From Cognatiluteimonas profundi (lineage in GTDB: Bacteria; Pseudomonadota; Gammaproteobacteria; Xanthomonadales; Xanthomonadaceae), in NCBI RefSeq assembly GCF_009792795.1, contig NZ_VKHQ01000003.1, positions 673,601 to 737,600 on the forward strand: 64,000 bases of DNA. The letters run 5' to 3'. The position numbers and the translations under genes are program-made. This document shows positions 8,069 to 16,472 of the stretch, piece after piece. The notes beneath the pieces are model-generated. The model had not been told where the DNA came from, did not search any database, and worked only from the letters and a program-made list of their open reading frames with translations. How positions within the stretch are numbered: position 1 is the first letter of the stretch; each line of letters begins with the position of its first letter.

Positions 8069-8775
8069 GCGTATTCGGTCCGATGGCCGGGGGAAGGGGG
8101 CGGAAGTGGATTGCGGTCGAACATGCCCTGGACGAGGTCCGGCAACATCGCCAGCACGTCGCTGAAATCGTCGAACGGCTGGTGCGCGATGCCTTCATCC
8201 TGGCAATGCGCGAGCAGGCGCCGCTTGGCGAAGACGAAGTCGGCCCTTGCCGCGACGCAGACGTCCGACTGTCCGTCGCCGATGAGCAGGACCTTGTTGC
8301 CTGCCGCGATCGAATGCGCGGCGCACGCACATTTGCAGGTCCCGCTCTTCACGACACAGGCATGGTTCGCGTGCGGGGATTGCATCTCCCAATTGCGCGG
8401 CCCCGCCTGCACAAGGTGGTTGGCTATCACCGTCAACCCATCCAGTCGGTTGTTGGCGAGGATGCGGTGGATGATCCGGTCGAGACCGTCACTGACGATG
8501 ACGAGCTCCAGTCCCAGCCGGCGTGCGTGCTCGACGAATTGCGGGAAAGCCGGGTCGATCGGGATCCCGTCGCAGACCCGATCGATCTCGCGTTCGCTGG
8601 CTTCGATCAGGCCGACCTGCCTGGACATGCAATCGCGCGAGCCAATCGCGCCTTCGTGCCATTGGCGCTCCAGGTCCTTCCACTCGGGCCGGGCGTATTG
8701 TTCGAGCAGCGCGTCGGTTGCGTCGGGAATGGACACGGTGCCATCGAAGTCACAGAGGATTTTCCAGGGATGCAC
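8065..8775 (-). CDS. HAD-IB phosphatase, MtnX/PHOSPHO-like
   Basis: Encodes 236 residues from a GTG at 8775. HAD motif I is DFDGT with Asp9 and Asp11, motif II is VIVSDG with Ser95, and motif III-IV is GDGQSD at 166-171. The segment WHEGAIGSRDCMSRQVGLI resembles the cap of MtnX-like phosphatases. Residues 140-151 hold four cysteines (CVVKSGTCKCAC), like the Cys cluster seen in MtnX and PHOSPHO1. The start is uncertain: a TTG at 8889 would overlap the previous stop as TTGA, but it adds an Arg-rich stretch with no family match, so GTG is preferred. It probably dephosphorylates a small phosphorylated intermediate used by the aminotransferase gene that follows. Confidence 0.75.
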   Translation of the reverse strand: MHPWKILCDFDGTVSIPDATDALLEQYARPEWKDLERQWHEGAIGSRDCMSRQVGLIEASEREIDRVCDGIPIDPAFPQFVEHARRLGLELVIVSDGLDRIIHRILANNRLDGLTVIANHLVQAGPRNWEMQSPHANHACVVKSGTCKCACAAHSIAAGNKVLLIGDGQSDVCVAARADFVFAKRRLLAHCQDEGIAHQPFDDFSDVLAMLPDLVQGMFDRNPLPPPSPGHRTEYA

Positions 8776-8885
8776 GTTTTCGCTGCTCCGGAGTAAACGA
8801 GGGAAGCGTAGGGACGGTGTCTTTCTACGTCCTTTCCCCGGCACCGCCCTGTTGCCGGTCCATCGGGCGCTGGCTCCCCATGCGA

Positions 8886-9977
8886 TCAACTCGGAACGGT
8901 CTCATCGTCGGCTACCGAGGGCGCCATGGCGCCAGTCGCGGTGACCCGGCGCAAGCGGGAGCCGGTCGGCAGCGCCGCATGATGGATGGATTCCTGCAAG
9001 GCTTCCGTGCAACCGGTCCAGGCGAAGGAATCGAAGACGTTGATGCGGTGGTCCGTACCGAGCTTTGCCAGGACGATCGCGTACTGCGGCCATGGCGGCC
9101 CGATTTCGACCTCCAGCGCGAGCCGGGAGGGGCGCGTGACCCGCAGCACGTTGTCCCGCCCTGCGCCACGCAGTTCGAAACTCACTGCATGCAGCGCCCC
9201 TGTCGCCGAGACAGCCACGACATGAACCCGACGCGCGGCCGCCATCGACCATGACCGGCGCGCCACGAATCGCCAGCGCCACTGCCCTCGCACTTCATGC
9301 CGCGGCCACCCCGGCTCAAGGAATCGCTCCACCACGTCGACGAAACGCAGCAGCCGTGATCGTCCGAAGTGGGTCTGGCTGACATGGCTGAGGGCCGCCG
9401 CGCGCTTTATCGCCAGCTCGCTGGGCGACAACGTCACTTGCGGCGAGGGACGGACTGGCGCTCCGCGTCGACCATGCAACCAGTACGTGAGTACGCGGGC
9501 CTTGCTCGATTCCGCCCGCAAGGCCGCCTCGACAAGGATGGCGAGCGCACTGTGGTCGGGATGCGAATCGCGAATGTCAGGCATGACGACCAACGTGGGA
9601 CGCTGCAGCGCGACGAACTCCCTGAGTTTCGCGACGCTCGCATCGCCCTCGCGCACCAGACGTGTGGTCAGGCCCTGGTCCGCCCACTGCAGGAAGCACA
9701 CGCGATCGTCCGCCACGCCCAATATTTCCAGTGCTGCGCGTGCCTCGCTGGTCCTCAGCGCACCCCAGCGCGCGACCGCCGCAGGGTCCAGTCGCCAACG
9801 CCGTTCTGACCATCGCTGCGGCCATGGGTTGGCATCGCCGCGCGTGGCAATGACGACGCACACGTCGGCACCCGCCGCCACCGCCCGCTGGATCAGTCCG
9901 CCGCATGCCAGGCTTTCGTCATCGGGGTGTGGAGCGATAACCAATAGCCTGTCGCCGGCATGGCAAGTGATTTCCAC
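8886..9977 (-). CDS. PIG-L/LmbE-type deacetylase with C-terminal extension
   Basis: A 363-residue protein. The N-terminal 220 residues are a PIG-L/LmbE zinc deacetylase: PHPDDE at 16-21 (metal ligands His17, Asp20) and SHPDHSAL with His139, Asp141 and His142. Family members remove acetyl groups from GlcNAc-containing glycolipids or small molecules. Residues about 230-363 form an additional beta-rich region (RVHVVAVSATGALHAVSFELRG) that I cannot assign. The GTG start is 2 nt after the glycosyltransferase stop, with GGGAG 8 nt upstream, so the two genes are coupled. It would act on a sugar added by its neighbour; this is inference. Confidence 0.82.
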   Translation of the reverse strand: MEITCHAGDRLLVIAPHPDDESLACGGLIQRAVAAGADVCVVIATRGDANPWPQRWSERRWRLDPAAVARWGALRTSEARAALEILGVADDRVCFLQWADQGLTTRLVREGDASVAKLREFVALQRPTLVVMPDIRDSHPDHSALAILVEAALRAESSKARVLTYWLHGRRGAPVRPSPQVTLSPSELAIKRAAALSHVSQTHFGRSRLLRFVDVVERFLEPGWPRHEVRGQWRWRFVARRSWSMAAARRVHVVAVSATGALHAVSFELRGAGRDNVLRVTRPSRLALEVEIGPPWPQYAIVLAKLGTDHRINVFDSFAWTGCTEALQESIHHAALPTGSRLRRVTATGAMAPSVADDETVPS

Positions 9978-9979
9978 CC

Positions 9980-11827
9980 TCAGTGCTCCCGCCAGGACAA
10001 CAGGGATTGCGCCGGTTGCCAGACCAGTGCGTAGCGGCCTGCCTGGGCCACGGACAACGCATGCGGTCCGGCGGCGAGCAGTCGCGGGGTGACGTACGCG
10101 CTGCCATCCAGGAGCACGCCGGATTGACCCGGGCCGGACGTGGCATCCAGCGCATAAAAGCCAGGTAGCAGGACCTGCATCGTCTCGACGGCATTGCGGT
10201 GCAACCAGCCGAAATCATGGCCGGCAACCATCAGGCCGTCGCGCGCGGGCAGGTAGTTTGCAGCCACGAACCGCGCATCCATTGGCGAGAGGCGCCTGGC
10301 CCAGACAAGGTGCGTGTCGGTTGCCAGCAATCGCTGCTGGATATCGTCCTTGATCAAGCCCCTCCTGATCCGCGCCAGCGTGATGTCTTCCAGCGCGAAA
10401 TAAAAGGGACGCATGCGGAAGATCGACGCACCCTTGTCATCCATCACCTGATCGCGATCCGTGGTGGTGGCCAGGATGTCGGCCAGCGATGCGTGCTCCT
10501 GCGCGAGGCGGTTCTCCCAGGGAGGGTGGCCGAAGCCTACCCAGGCCAATCCGGCAATCGCCAGGCCCGTCGGCAGCCATGCCGCTGCAGGATGTCGGCG
10601 GCCCGCCAACCATGCCGCCAGGCCAAGGGCCAGCAGTGGCGCCGAGGGCAGCAGATCCTGGCGCGACAGCAGCGGCCAGATGCCCAGCAGGAGCAGCGTG
10701 TAAGCCACGGCGGAACCGGCGACCAGGCACCGTCGCGCGGACAGCGCCTTGTCGGTTGCGCCTGCAATGACCTTGCGCACGACAAATGCGAGCAGTCCGA
10801 TCGCCAATATCATCAGCGGCAAGCGCCACGGGATCCCGTGCGTCCGACCCACGTCGGGCAGGATGTTGTGCTCGATGACGCCATAACGCATCGCGGCCAG
10901 GCCGCCCTTTGCAGCGACCCAGCCCACCACCAATGCGGGAACGATCGCGGCTCCCGACAACGCTGCCCCGAGACTGCGAAAGCTGGCGCCCAACGAGGGT
11001 CGCTGGGCCGCGGGTAATGCCGCGACCACGAACGACCAGGTCAACGCAAGCCCCGAAAGCAGCAACAGTGTCTTCATCGACACGGCGAATGTCGTGCCGA
11101 CCAGGACGCCGAACCAGAATGCGCGCTGCAACGTCCAGCGGCCGTGGACCGCCCAGGCGACCGCGCCGATCCATGCGACCGCCCACATCGCGTCCGTCCG
11201 GAACGTGCCGACTTCCATCATGTAAGGCGGGAAAGCGCAGAGCAGCAGGATGGCCCACAAACCGGTTTTTCGACTCCACAGCCGGCCTGCGATCACCATC
11301 GTCAATCCGATCGCGGCAACCGCCAGCGGGATGATGGCAAGGCGCAGCCACGCCATCACATCCGGGGTTTCGCCGAGCACGGCCAGCAACGGCGCGTAGA
11401 GCAGGTGGAAAAGTGGTGCGTGGTTGTCGAACACGTCCCGGTAAGGAACCAGCCCCCGACTCAATGCCCAGGCCACGTGCGCGTGCTGCGGCTCGTCGGA
11501 ATTCAGGGGAACGCTCCACAACAGAGCCACGCGCAGGCAAGCGTAGGCAAGCAGCACGCCAACGCCCGCCCACACCGATGGCGCCTCGGCGGCATTTGCC
11601 GGAACGTGGCTGCTGCGCACGTCCGACACCTCGCATCGCATCGCGTGGCGGAACGCCTCCTCGGCTGTTTTGCCGACCTGCGATGTGTCCGCCCTGCTCG
11701 CCCGACTCTGGGTACTCGTCATGCGAGCAGGTTCGGCGCCACGGCTTTCAAGAGGCTTTCGTCGACGTGAGTCGCGACGTGCGTTGGGTCGCGATGCGCC
11801 CCGGCCGGTTGGTCGGAGCTGCCGCAT
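9980..11827 (-). CDS. Polytopic membrane glycosyltransferase, GT39/ArnT-like
   Basis: A 615-residue multi-spanning membrane protein. After a basic, apparently cytoplasmic N-terminus of about 80 residues, the first helix is followed by LNSDEPQHAHVAW (Asp111-Glu112) and YRDVFDNHAPLF (Asp131, Asp134). This is the periplasmic acidic motif and 'DN..P' pattern of GT-C enzymes such as PMT_2 and ArnT that use polyprenyl-phosphate sugars. About ten further hydrophobic segments follow, then a soluble C-terminal region (about 450-615). AGGA lies 8 nt before the ATG at 11827, which favours this start over the downstream ATG at 11722. It heads the minus-strand operon. It likely transfers a lipid-carried sugar in the periplasm; donor and acceptor are unknown. 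Confidence 0.72.
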   Translation of the reverse strand: MRQLRPTGRGASRPNARRDSRRRKPLESRGAEPARMTSTQSRASRADTSQVGKTAEEAFRHAMRCEVSDVRSSHVPANAAEAPSVWAGVGVLLAYACLRVALLWSVPLNSDEPQHAHVAWALSRGLVPYRDVFDNHAPLFHLLYAPLLAVLGETPDVMAWLRLAIIPLAVAAIGLTMVIAGRLWSRKTGLWAILLLCAFPPYMMEVGTFRTDAMWAVAWIGAVAWAVHGRWTLQRAFWFGVLVGTTFAVSMKTLLLLSGLALTWSFVVAALPAAQRPSLGASFRSLGAALSGAAIVPALVVGWVAAKGGLAAMRYGVIEHNILPDVGRTHGIPWRLPLMILAIGLLAFVVRKVIAGATDKALSARRCLVAGSAVAYTLLLLGIWPLLSRQDLLPSAPLLALGLAAWLAGRRHPAAAWLPTGLAIAGLAWVGFGHPPWENRLAQEHASLADILATTTDRDQVMDDKGASIFRMRPFYFALEDITLARIRRGLIKDDIQQRLLATDTHLVWARRLSPMDARFVAANYLPARDGLMVAGHDFGWLHRNAVETMQVLLPGFYALDATSGPGQSGVLLDGSAYVTPRLLAAGPHALSVAQAGRYALVWQPAQSLLSWREH

Positions 11828-12160
11828 CTCACTTCCTACCCCGGTGCGACGATCGCGGGACGACCGCGACCTGGCCGCAGCCGGGCGGTGAACTCCCGTA
11901 CGCCACCGGTGCCTGCAGGCAGGCTAGATGGAGACCGTGCGATCCAGCCCACCGCGATCCGTCCAACACGACGCGCAGGGTAAAGTGGCCTGGCGGCCAT
12001 GACAGGCGCTGCCATGCAAAAGGACCTGCCGAATGGGTCACAGCCGCAGGCACCGCGCCGTACCCGCCATGGCGGGAGCCACACATCGCCACACCGGCGG
12101 CAGGATCGTTGACTGGAACATGCGGCCGAACGATCTTGCTGACGCAACAAGGAGCATTGA
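11828..12160. other. Divergent intergenic region with candidate promoter and palindrome
   Basis: This 333-nt stretch separates the glycosyltransferase (minus) from the alcohol dehydrogenase (plus) and should hold both promoters. I see no credible gene in it. Two items stand out: a perfect 14-bp palindrome, CCCGCCATGGCGGG, at 12063-12076, and a promoter-like element for the dehydrogenase (listed separately). No terminator-like hairpin was recognised. Confidence 0.6.
12109..12137 (+). promoter_or_regulatory. Candidate sigma-70 promoter of the alcohol dehydrogenase
   Basis: TTGACT at 12109-12114 matches the -35 consensus at five of six positions. After a 17-nt spacer GATCTT at 12132-12137 is a weak -10. 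Transcription would begin about 17 nt before the ATG, just upstream of the AAGGAG ribosome-binding site. Confidence 0.4.
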
Positions 12161-13213
12161 ATGAACACCAAAGCCTACGGCGCCCACGCCGGCGACAAGC
12201 CGCTCGAGCCCATCGACATCCAGCGGCGCGAGCCGGGCGCTCACGACGTGCAGATCGAAATCGCCTATTGCGGCGTCTGCCATTCCGACCTCCACACCGT
12301 CCGTTCCGAATGGGGCGGGACGAAATTCCCCTGCGTGCCGGGCCATGAAATCGTCGGCCATGTGACGGCCGTCGGTGCCGATGTCACCGGCTTCAAGGTG
12401 GGAGACACGGTCGGCGTCGGCTGCCTCGTCGGCAGTTGCCAGCACTGCAGCGCCTGCGACGGCGGACTGGAGCAGTACTGCGAGAACGGCTTCGTCGGCA
12501 CCTACAACGGGCCGGCCGCGGATGCGCCGGGACACACGCTGGGCGGCTATTCGCAGCGCATCGTCGTCGACGACAAGTTCGTGCTGAAGATCCGCCATCC
12601 CGAAGCCCAGCTCGCCGCGGTGGCGCCACTGCTATGCGCGGGCATCACCACCTACTCGCCGCTGCGCCACTGGAACGCGGGGCCAGGCAAAAAGGTCGGC
12701 ATCGTGGGCATCGGTGGCCTCGGCCACATGGGGGTCAAGCTCGCGCACGCCATGGGCGCGCACACCGTTGCGTTCACCACCAGCGAGGGCAAGCGCCAGG
12801 ACGCACTGGACCTGGGCGCGGACGAAGTCGTCATCTCCAGGAATCCCGATGAGATGCAGAAACACGCGGGCAGCTTCGACTTCATCCTCAACACGGTCGC
12901 GGCGAGCCATGACCTGGATGCGTTCACGAAGCTGCTCAAGCGCGACGGGACCATGTGCCTGGTCGGCGTACCCGAGCATCCGCACCCGAGTCCGAACATC
13001 GGCCAGCTGATCTTCGGGCGCCGATCCATCGCCGGCTCGCTGATCGGCGGCATTGCCGAAACCCAGGAGATGCTCGATTTCTGCGCCGAACGCGGCATCG
13101 TGTCGGATATCGAGATGATCCCGATCCAGCAGATCGACGCTGCCTACGACCGCATGCAGAAGAGCGACGTCAAGTACCGCTTCGTGATCGACAACGCGTC
13201 GCTCACGGCCTGA
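12161..13213 (+). CDS. Zinc-dependent alcohol/aldehyde dehydrogenase, YahK/CAD type
   Basis: A 350-residue NADP(H)-type medium-chain dehydrogenase. Catalytic zinc ligands are Cys37, His62 (GHE) and Cys159. Structural zinc cysteines lie in CQHCSACDGGLEQYC (93, 96, 99, 107). The Rossmann motif GIGGLG is at 183-188. The best family match by pattern is the YahK/cinnamyl-alcohol dehydrogenase group, which reduces aldehydes to alcohols. AAGGAG lies 7 nt before the ATG. It is transcribed alone, away from the glycosyltransferase operon and towards an intrinsic terminator. A link to the neighbouring lipid cluster is possible but not shown by the sequence. Confidence 0.9.
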   Translation: MNTKAYGAHAGDKPLEPIDIQRREPGAHDVQIEIAYCGVCHSDLHTVRSEWGGTKFPCVPGHEIVGHVTAVGADVTGFKVGDTVGVGCLVGSCQHCSACDGGLEQYCENGFVGTYNGPAADAPGHTLGGYSQRIVVDDKFVLKIRHPEAQLAAVAPLLCAGITTYSPLRHWNAGPGKKVGIVGIGGLGHMGVKLAHAMGAHTVAFTTSEGKRQDALDLGADEVVISRNPDEMQKHAGSFDFILNTVAASHDLDAFTKLLKRDGTMCLVGVPEHPHPSPNIGQLIFGRRSIAGSLIGGIAETQEMLDFCAERGIVSDIEMIPIQQIDAAYDRMQKSDVKYRFVIDNASLTA

Positions 13214-13244
13214 AGGCGGGCTGGCAGGGGCGGATTCGAGCCCC

Positions 13245-13285
13245 TGAAAAAAACAAACCCCTGATTTCTCAGGGGTTCTTTTAGA
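13245..13285. terminator. Bidirectional intrinsic terminator between adh and tRNA-Leu
   Basis: A 9-bp perfect stem (AACCCCTGA at 13256-13264, TCAGGGGTT at 13269-13277) with a TTTC loop is followed by CTTTT on the plus strand. It is preceded by an A-run, which gives TTTGTTTTTTT on the minus strand. It can end both the dehydrogenase transcript and the tRNA transcript, more strongly the latter. Confidence 0.85.
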
Positions 13286-13372
13286 TGGTGCCCGGGAGAG
13301 GACTCGAACCTCCACGAAGTTGCCCCCGCTAGCACCTGAAGCTAGTGCGTCTACCAATTCCGCCACCCGGGC
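13286..13372 (-). tRNA. tRNA-Leu, anticodon CAG
   Basis: The minus strand folds as a class II tRNA of 87 nt including an encoded CCA. The acceptor stem is GCCCGGG/CCCGGGC with A as discriminator base. The anticodon stem is CTAGC/GCTAG enclosing the loop TTCAGGT, which gives anticodon CAG (codon CUG, the major leucine codon in this high-GC genome). The variable arm is long, as expected for leucine, and the T arm contains GGTTCGAGTCC. A terminator lies immediately downstream. No other tRNA is near, so it is a single-gene transcript. Confidence 0.96.
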
Positions 13373-13488
13373 AGGGTGCAGGGCGCGTATGTTGCGGGCC
13401 GGCGGCATCCTTGTCAACGCGCCAGCAGCCCTCGCCCGTTCTGGACGGATCCAACGGTCGCGCCTGCTGGGCGGCGAACGCGAGCCAG

Positions 13489-13494
13489 TAGAAT
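13489..13494 (+). promoter_or_regulatory. Candidate -10 element of parC
   Basis: TAGAAT at 13489-13494 matches the -10 consensus at five of six positions and lies 34 nt before the parC ATG. No good -35 hexamer is seen at 16-18 nt spacing. The call rests on the -10 alone. Confidence 0.35.
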
Positions 13495-13528
13495 CGCGGG
13501 GTATTCGATACCCACGGCTCCCTTTGCA

Positions 13529-15772
13529 ATGAACGATCCCGTCCGCCCCGTTTTCCACGGCTTCGAACAGATCCCGCTACGCGAATACGCCGAACGCGCG
13601 TACCTGGATTACTCGATGTACGTGGTGCTCGATCGCGCGCTGCCATTCCTGGGCGACGGGCTCAAGCCGGTGCAGCGGCGGATCATCTATGCCATGAGCG
13701 AGCTGGGCCTGAATGCCGGCGCCAAGCCGAAGAAATCGGCGCGTACCGTCGGCGACGTCATCGGCAAGTTCCATCCGCATGGCGACTCGGCCTGCTACGA
13801 GGCGCTGGTGCTGATGGCCCAGCCCTTCTCCTACCGCTATCCATTGATCGAGGGCCAGGGGAATTTCGGCTCCTCGGACGACCCCAAGTCGTTCGCGGCC
13901 ATGCGCTACACCGAGTCCAGGCTGACGCCCATCGCCGAGGTGCTGCTCGGCGAACTGGCGCAGGGCACGGTCGACTGGGACGCCAACTTCGACGGCACGC
14001 TGGAGGAGCCCAAGTGGATGCCGGCACGATTGCCGCACCTGCTGCTCAATGGCACCACCGGCATCGCGGTCGGCATGGCCACCGACGTCCCGCCACATAA
14101 CCTCAACGAGATCGTGAGCGCCTGCGTGCGCCTGCTCGACGATCCCGAGGCGACCGTTCGCGACCTGTGCGAGCACGTTCGCGGGCCGGATTACCCGACG
14201 GAAGCGGAGATCATCACACCCGCCAGCGACCTGCTCGCCATGTACGAATCCGGCCATGGCAGCGTGCGGGCGCGCGCGACCTTCGCGCGCGAACAGGCCA
14301 ACATCGTCATCACCGCACTGCCCTACCAGGTGTCGCCTTCCAAGGTGATCGAGCAGATCGCCATGCAGATGCGCGCCAAGAAACTTCCCTGGCTCGAGGA
14401 CCTGCGCGACGAATCGGATCATGAGAATCCGACCCGCATCGTGATGATCCCGCGCTCCAGCCGCATCGATGCGGACCAGCTCATGGGCCACCTGTTCGCG
14501 ACGACCGACCTGGAAAAGAGTTACCGGGTCAACATGAACATCATCGGCGTCGATGGCCGCCCGCAGGTCAAGAACCTGCGCATGCTGCTCGGCGAATGGC
14601 TGGCGTTCCGCTTCGACACCGTGACCCGGCGGCTGCAGCATCGCCTGGAACGCGTCGAGCGTCGCCTGCACATGCTCGAAGGCCTGCTGATCGCCTTCCT
14701 CAACCTGGATGAAGTGATCCGCATCATCCGTCACGAGGACGAGCCGAAGGCCGCGTTGATCGCGCGCTTCGCGCTCAGCGACGACCAGGCCGACTACATC
14801 CTCGACACGAAGTTGAAGCAGCTGGGCCGGCTGGAGGAAATGAAGCTGCGCGGCGAGCAGGATGAGCTGGACAGCGAACGCGACCGGCTGATGACCACGC
14901 TGGGCAGCAAGTCGAAACTCAAGAAGCTGATCAAGGATGAACTGCTGGCCGATGCCAAGCGCTTCGGCGACGCCAGGCGCTCACCATTGGTGACGCGCGG
15001 CGCGGCACAGGCACTGGATGAGACCGAACTGGTCGCCAGCGAACCGGTGACGATCGTGCTCAGCGAAAAAGGCTGGATCCGCGCTGCCAAGGGACACGAC
15101 GTGGATGCAACGTCGCTGGCATACCGCGAGGGCGACAGCCTGCTGGCAACGGTGAAGGGACGCAGCAACCAGCTGGTCGCCTTCCTGGATTCCACCGGGC
15201 GCAGCTACTCGACGACGGCGCACACGCTGCCGGGTGCACGCGGCAATGGCGAGCCGTTGACAGGACGTTTTTCGCCGCCGGCTGGCGCATCGTTCCAGGC
15301 ACTCGCCACGGGCGACGGCGCGACACGACTGCTGCTCGCCAGCTCCCACGGCTACGGATTCATCACCGCGCTCGAAAACCTCACTGGTCGCAACAAGGCC
15401 GGCAAGGCGATCCTGTCGCTCGCGCCGGGAGCACGGGTGCTGCAGCCGGCCCTCGCCACTGCCGTCGACAACGAACGTGTCGTCGCGGTGACCACCGCCG
15501 GCCACCTGCTTGCCTTCCCGGCCGGCGAACTCCCACAGCTCGACCGCGGAAAGGGCAACAAGATCATCGACATCCCGAAAGCCAAGCTGGGCACCGAGCG
15601 CGTGATCGCGGTTGCCGTCGTCGCGCCGGGCAGCACGCTGTCGATCAGGTCCGGCAACCGCACGATGACGCTGTCGTTCAAGGACCTGGATGCCTATGTT
15701 GGCCATCGCGCCGGGCGTGGCGGGTTGTTGCCGCGCGGGTGGCAGAAGGTCGACGGATTGTCGGTGGAATAG
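13529..15772 (+). CDS. parC: DNA topoisomerase IV subunit A
   Basis: A 747-residue type IIA topoisomerase breakage-reunion subunit. The catalytic Tyr127 is in AAMRYTESR. The quinolone-determining region reads [11 protein letters not shown] with Ser87 and Glu91, the susceptible-type residues. The winged-helix/tower domains occupy the first 480 residues or so. The C-terminal beta-pinwheel is short, and I see no GyrA box (QRRGGKG) in it, which supports ParC over GyrA. ParC with ParE decatenates daughter chromosomes. parE is not adjacent. A longer frame starts at 13376 but runs through the tRNA flank; the conserved [19 protein letters not shown] begins at 13529. tpm follows 2 nt after the stop. 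Confidence 0.95.
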   Translation: MNDPVRPVFHGFEQIPLREYAERAYLDYSMYVVLDRALPFLGDGLKPVQRRIIYAMSELGLNAGAKPKKSARTVGDVIGKFHPHGDSACYEALVLMAQPFSYRYPLIEGQGNFGSSDDPKSFAAMRYTESRLTPIAEVLLGELAQGTVDWDANFDGTLEEPKWMPARLPHLLLNGTTGIAVGMATDVPPHNLNEIVSACVRLLDDPEATVRDLCEHVRGPDYPTEAEIITPASDLLAMYESGHGSVRARATFAREQANIVITALPYQVSPSKVIEQIAMQMRAKKLPWLEDLRDESDHENPTRIVMIPRSSRIDADQLMGHLFATTDLEKSYRVNMNIIGVDGRPQVKNLRMLLGEWLAFRFDTVTRRLQHRLERVERRLHMLEGLLIAFLNLDEVIRIIRHEDEPKAALIARFALSDDQADYILDTKLKQLGRLEEMKLRGEQDELDSERDRLMTTLGSKSKLKKLIKDELLADAKRFGDARRSPLVTRGAAQALDETELVASEPVTIVLSEKGWIRAAKGHDVDATSLAYREGDSLLATVKGRSNQLVAFLDSTGRSYSTTAHTLPGARGNGEPLTGRFSPPAGASFQALATGDGATRLLLASSHGYGFITALENLTGRNKAGKAILSLAPGARVLQPALATAVDNERVVAVTTAGHLLAFPAGELPQLDRGKGNKIIDIPKAKLGTERVIAVAVVAPGSTLSIRSGNRTMTLSFKDLDAYVGHRAGRGGLLPRGWQKVDGLSVE

Positions 15773-15774
15773 CC

Positions 15775-16431
15775 ATGGATCCTGCGTTCTGGCAACAACG
15801 GTGGTGCGAAGGCCAGATCGGCTTTCACCAGCAACGCGTCACGCCGCTGCTCGAGCGGTACTGGGATGCCACGGGCGTCGTATCGGGCGCACGCGTCTTG
15901 GTGCCGCTTGCCGGCAAGTCGCTCGACATGCTCTGGCTGGCCGCACGCGGGCATCGCGTCCTGGCCGTGGAATTGTCGCCAATTGCGGTGGAGCAGTTCT
16001 TTGCCGAGAACGGCCTGGCGCCAATCCTGCGGGAATCTCGCCACGGCGTTCACCACGTCGCCGGGGAGATCGAGGTGATCTGCGGCGACGTCTTCGCGCT
16101 CGGCGCGCAGGCACTGGCTGGATGCGCCGGCGTCTACGATCGCGCGGCGCTGATCGCATTGCCGCCGGACATGCGCCGGCGCTACGCCGCGCATGTGTAT
16201 GGGCGCCTGCCCGCGGACTGCCGCGGCTTGCTGGTGACCCTGGACTATCCGCAACAGCAGAAAGCCGGACCGCCGTTTTCGGTTGACGCCGACGAGGTTC
16301 GTGCGCTGTTCGAGCCCGCATGGAATGTCGGAGTGCTCGAGCGCAGCGACATCCTGGCCTCACAACCAGGTTTCGTCGCCGAGGGCGTGACCGAACTGCA
16401 CACGGCCGCGTACCGCCTGCAACGCAACTGA
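15775..16431 (+). CDS. tpm: Thiopurine S-methyltransferase
   Basis: A 218-residue SAM-dependent methyltransferase. The N-terminal [14 protein letters not shown] is the bacterial TPMT signature. [30 protein letters not shown] holds the SAM-binding Gly-rich loop and acidic residue, and [16 protein letters not shown] matches motif II. Bacterial TPMT methylates selenium, tellurium and sulphur compounds and can contribute to tellurite or selenite tolerance. It starts 2 nt after parC and probably shares its transcript. The length equals that of E. coli and Pseudomonas TPMT. Confidence 0.93.
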   Translation: MDPAFWQQRWCEGQIGFHQQRVTPLLERYWDATGVVSGARVLVPLAGKSLDMLWLAARGHRVLAVELSPIAVEQFFAENGLAPILRESRHGVHHVAGEIEVICGDVFALGAQALAGCAGVYDRAALIALPPDMRRRYAAHVYGRLPADCRGLLVTLDYPQQQKAGPPFSVDADEVRALFEPAWNVGVLERSDILASQPGFVAEGVTELHTAAYRLQRN

Positions 16432-16472
16432 TCTCGGCTATCCTCGCGGGACGACGTCAAGCGGGGGGATGC

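Noticed and set aside
8776-8889. Longer start (TTG at 8889) for the HAD phosphatase
   Set aside because: It overlaps the PIG-L stop neatly but adds an Arg-rich segment before a motif that normally lies near the N-terminus. GTG at 8775 is preferred, with reservation.
6524-8944. An 806-codon plus-strand frame opposite the aminotransferase and phosphatase
   Set aside because: Shadow frame; the minus strand has catalytic motifs of two families.
13286-13372. tRNA 3' end as a phage or island attachment site
   Set aside because: No second copy of the tRNA end, integrase or foreign gene block was seen in the window.
13529-15772. gyrA
   Set aside because: Length (747 residues), the short C-terminal pinwheel without a GyrA box and the N-terminal sequence favour ParC.
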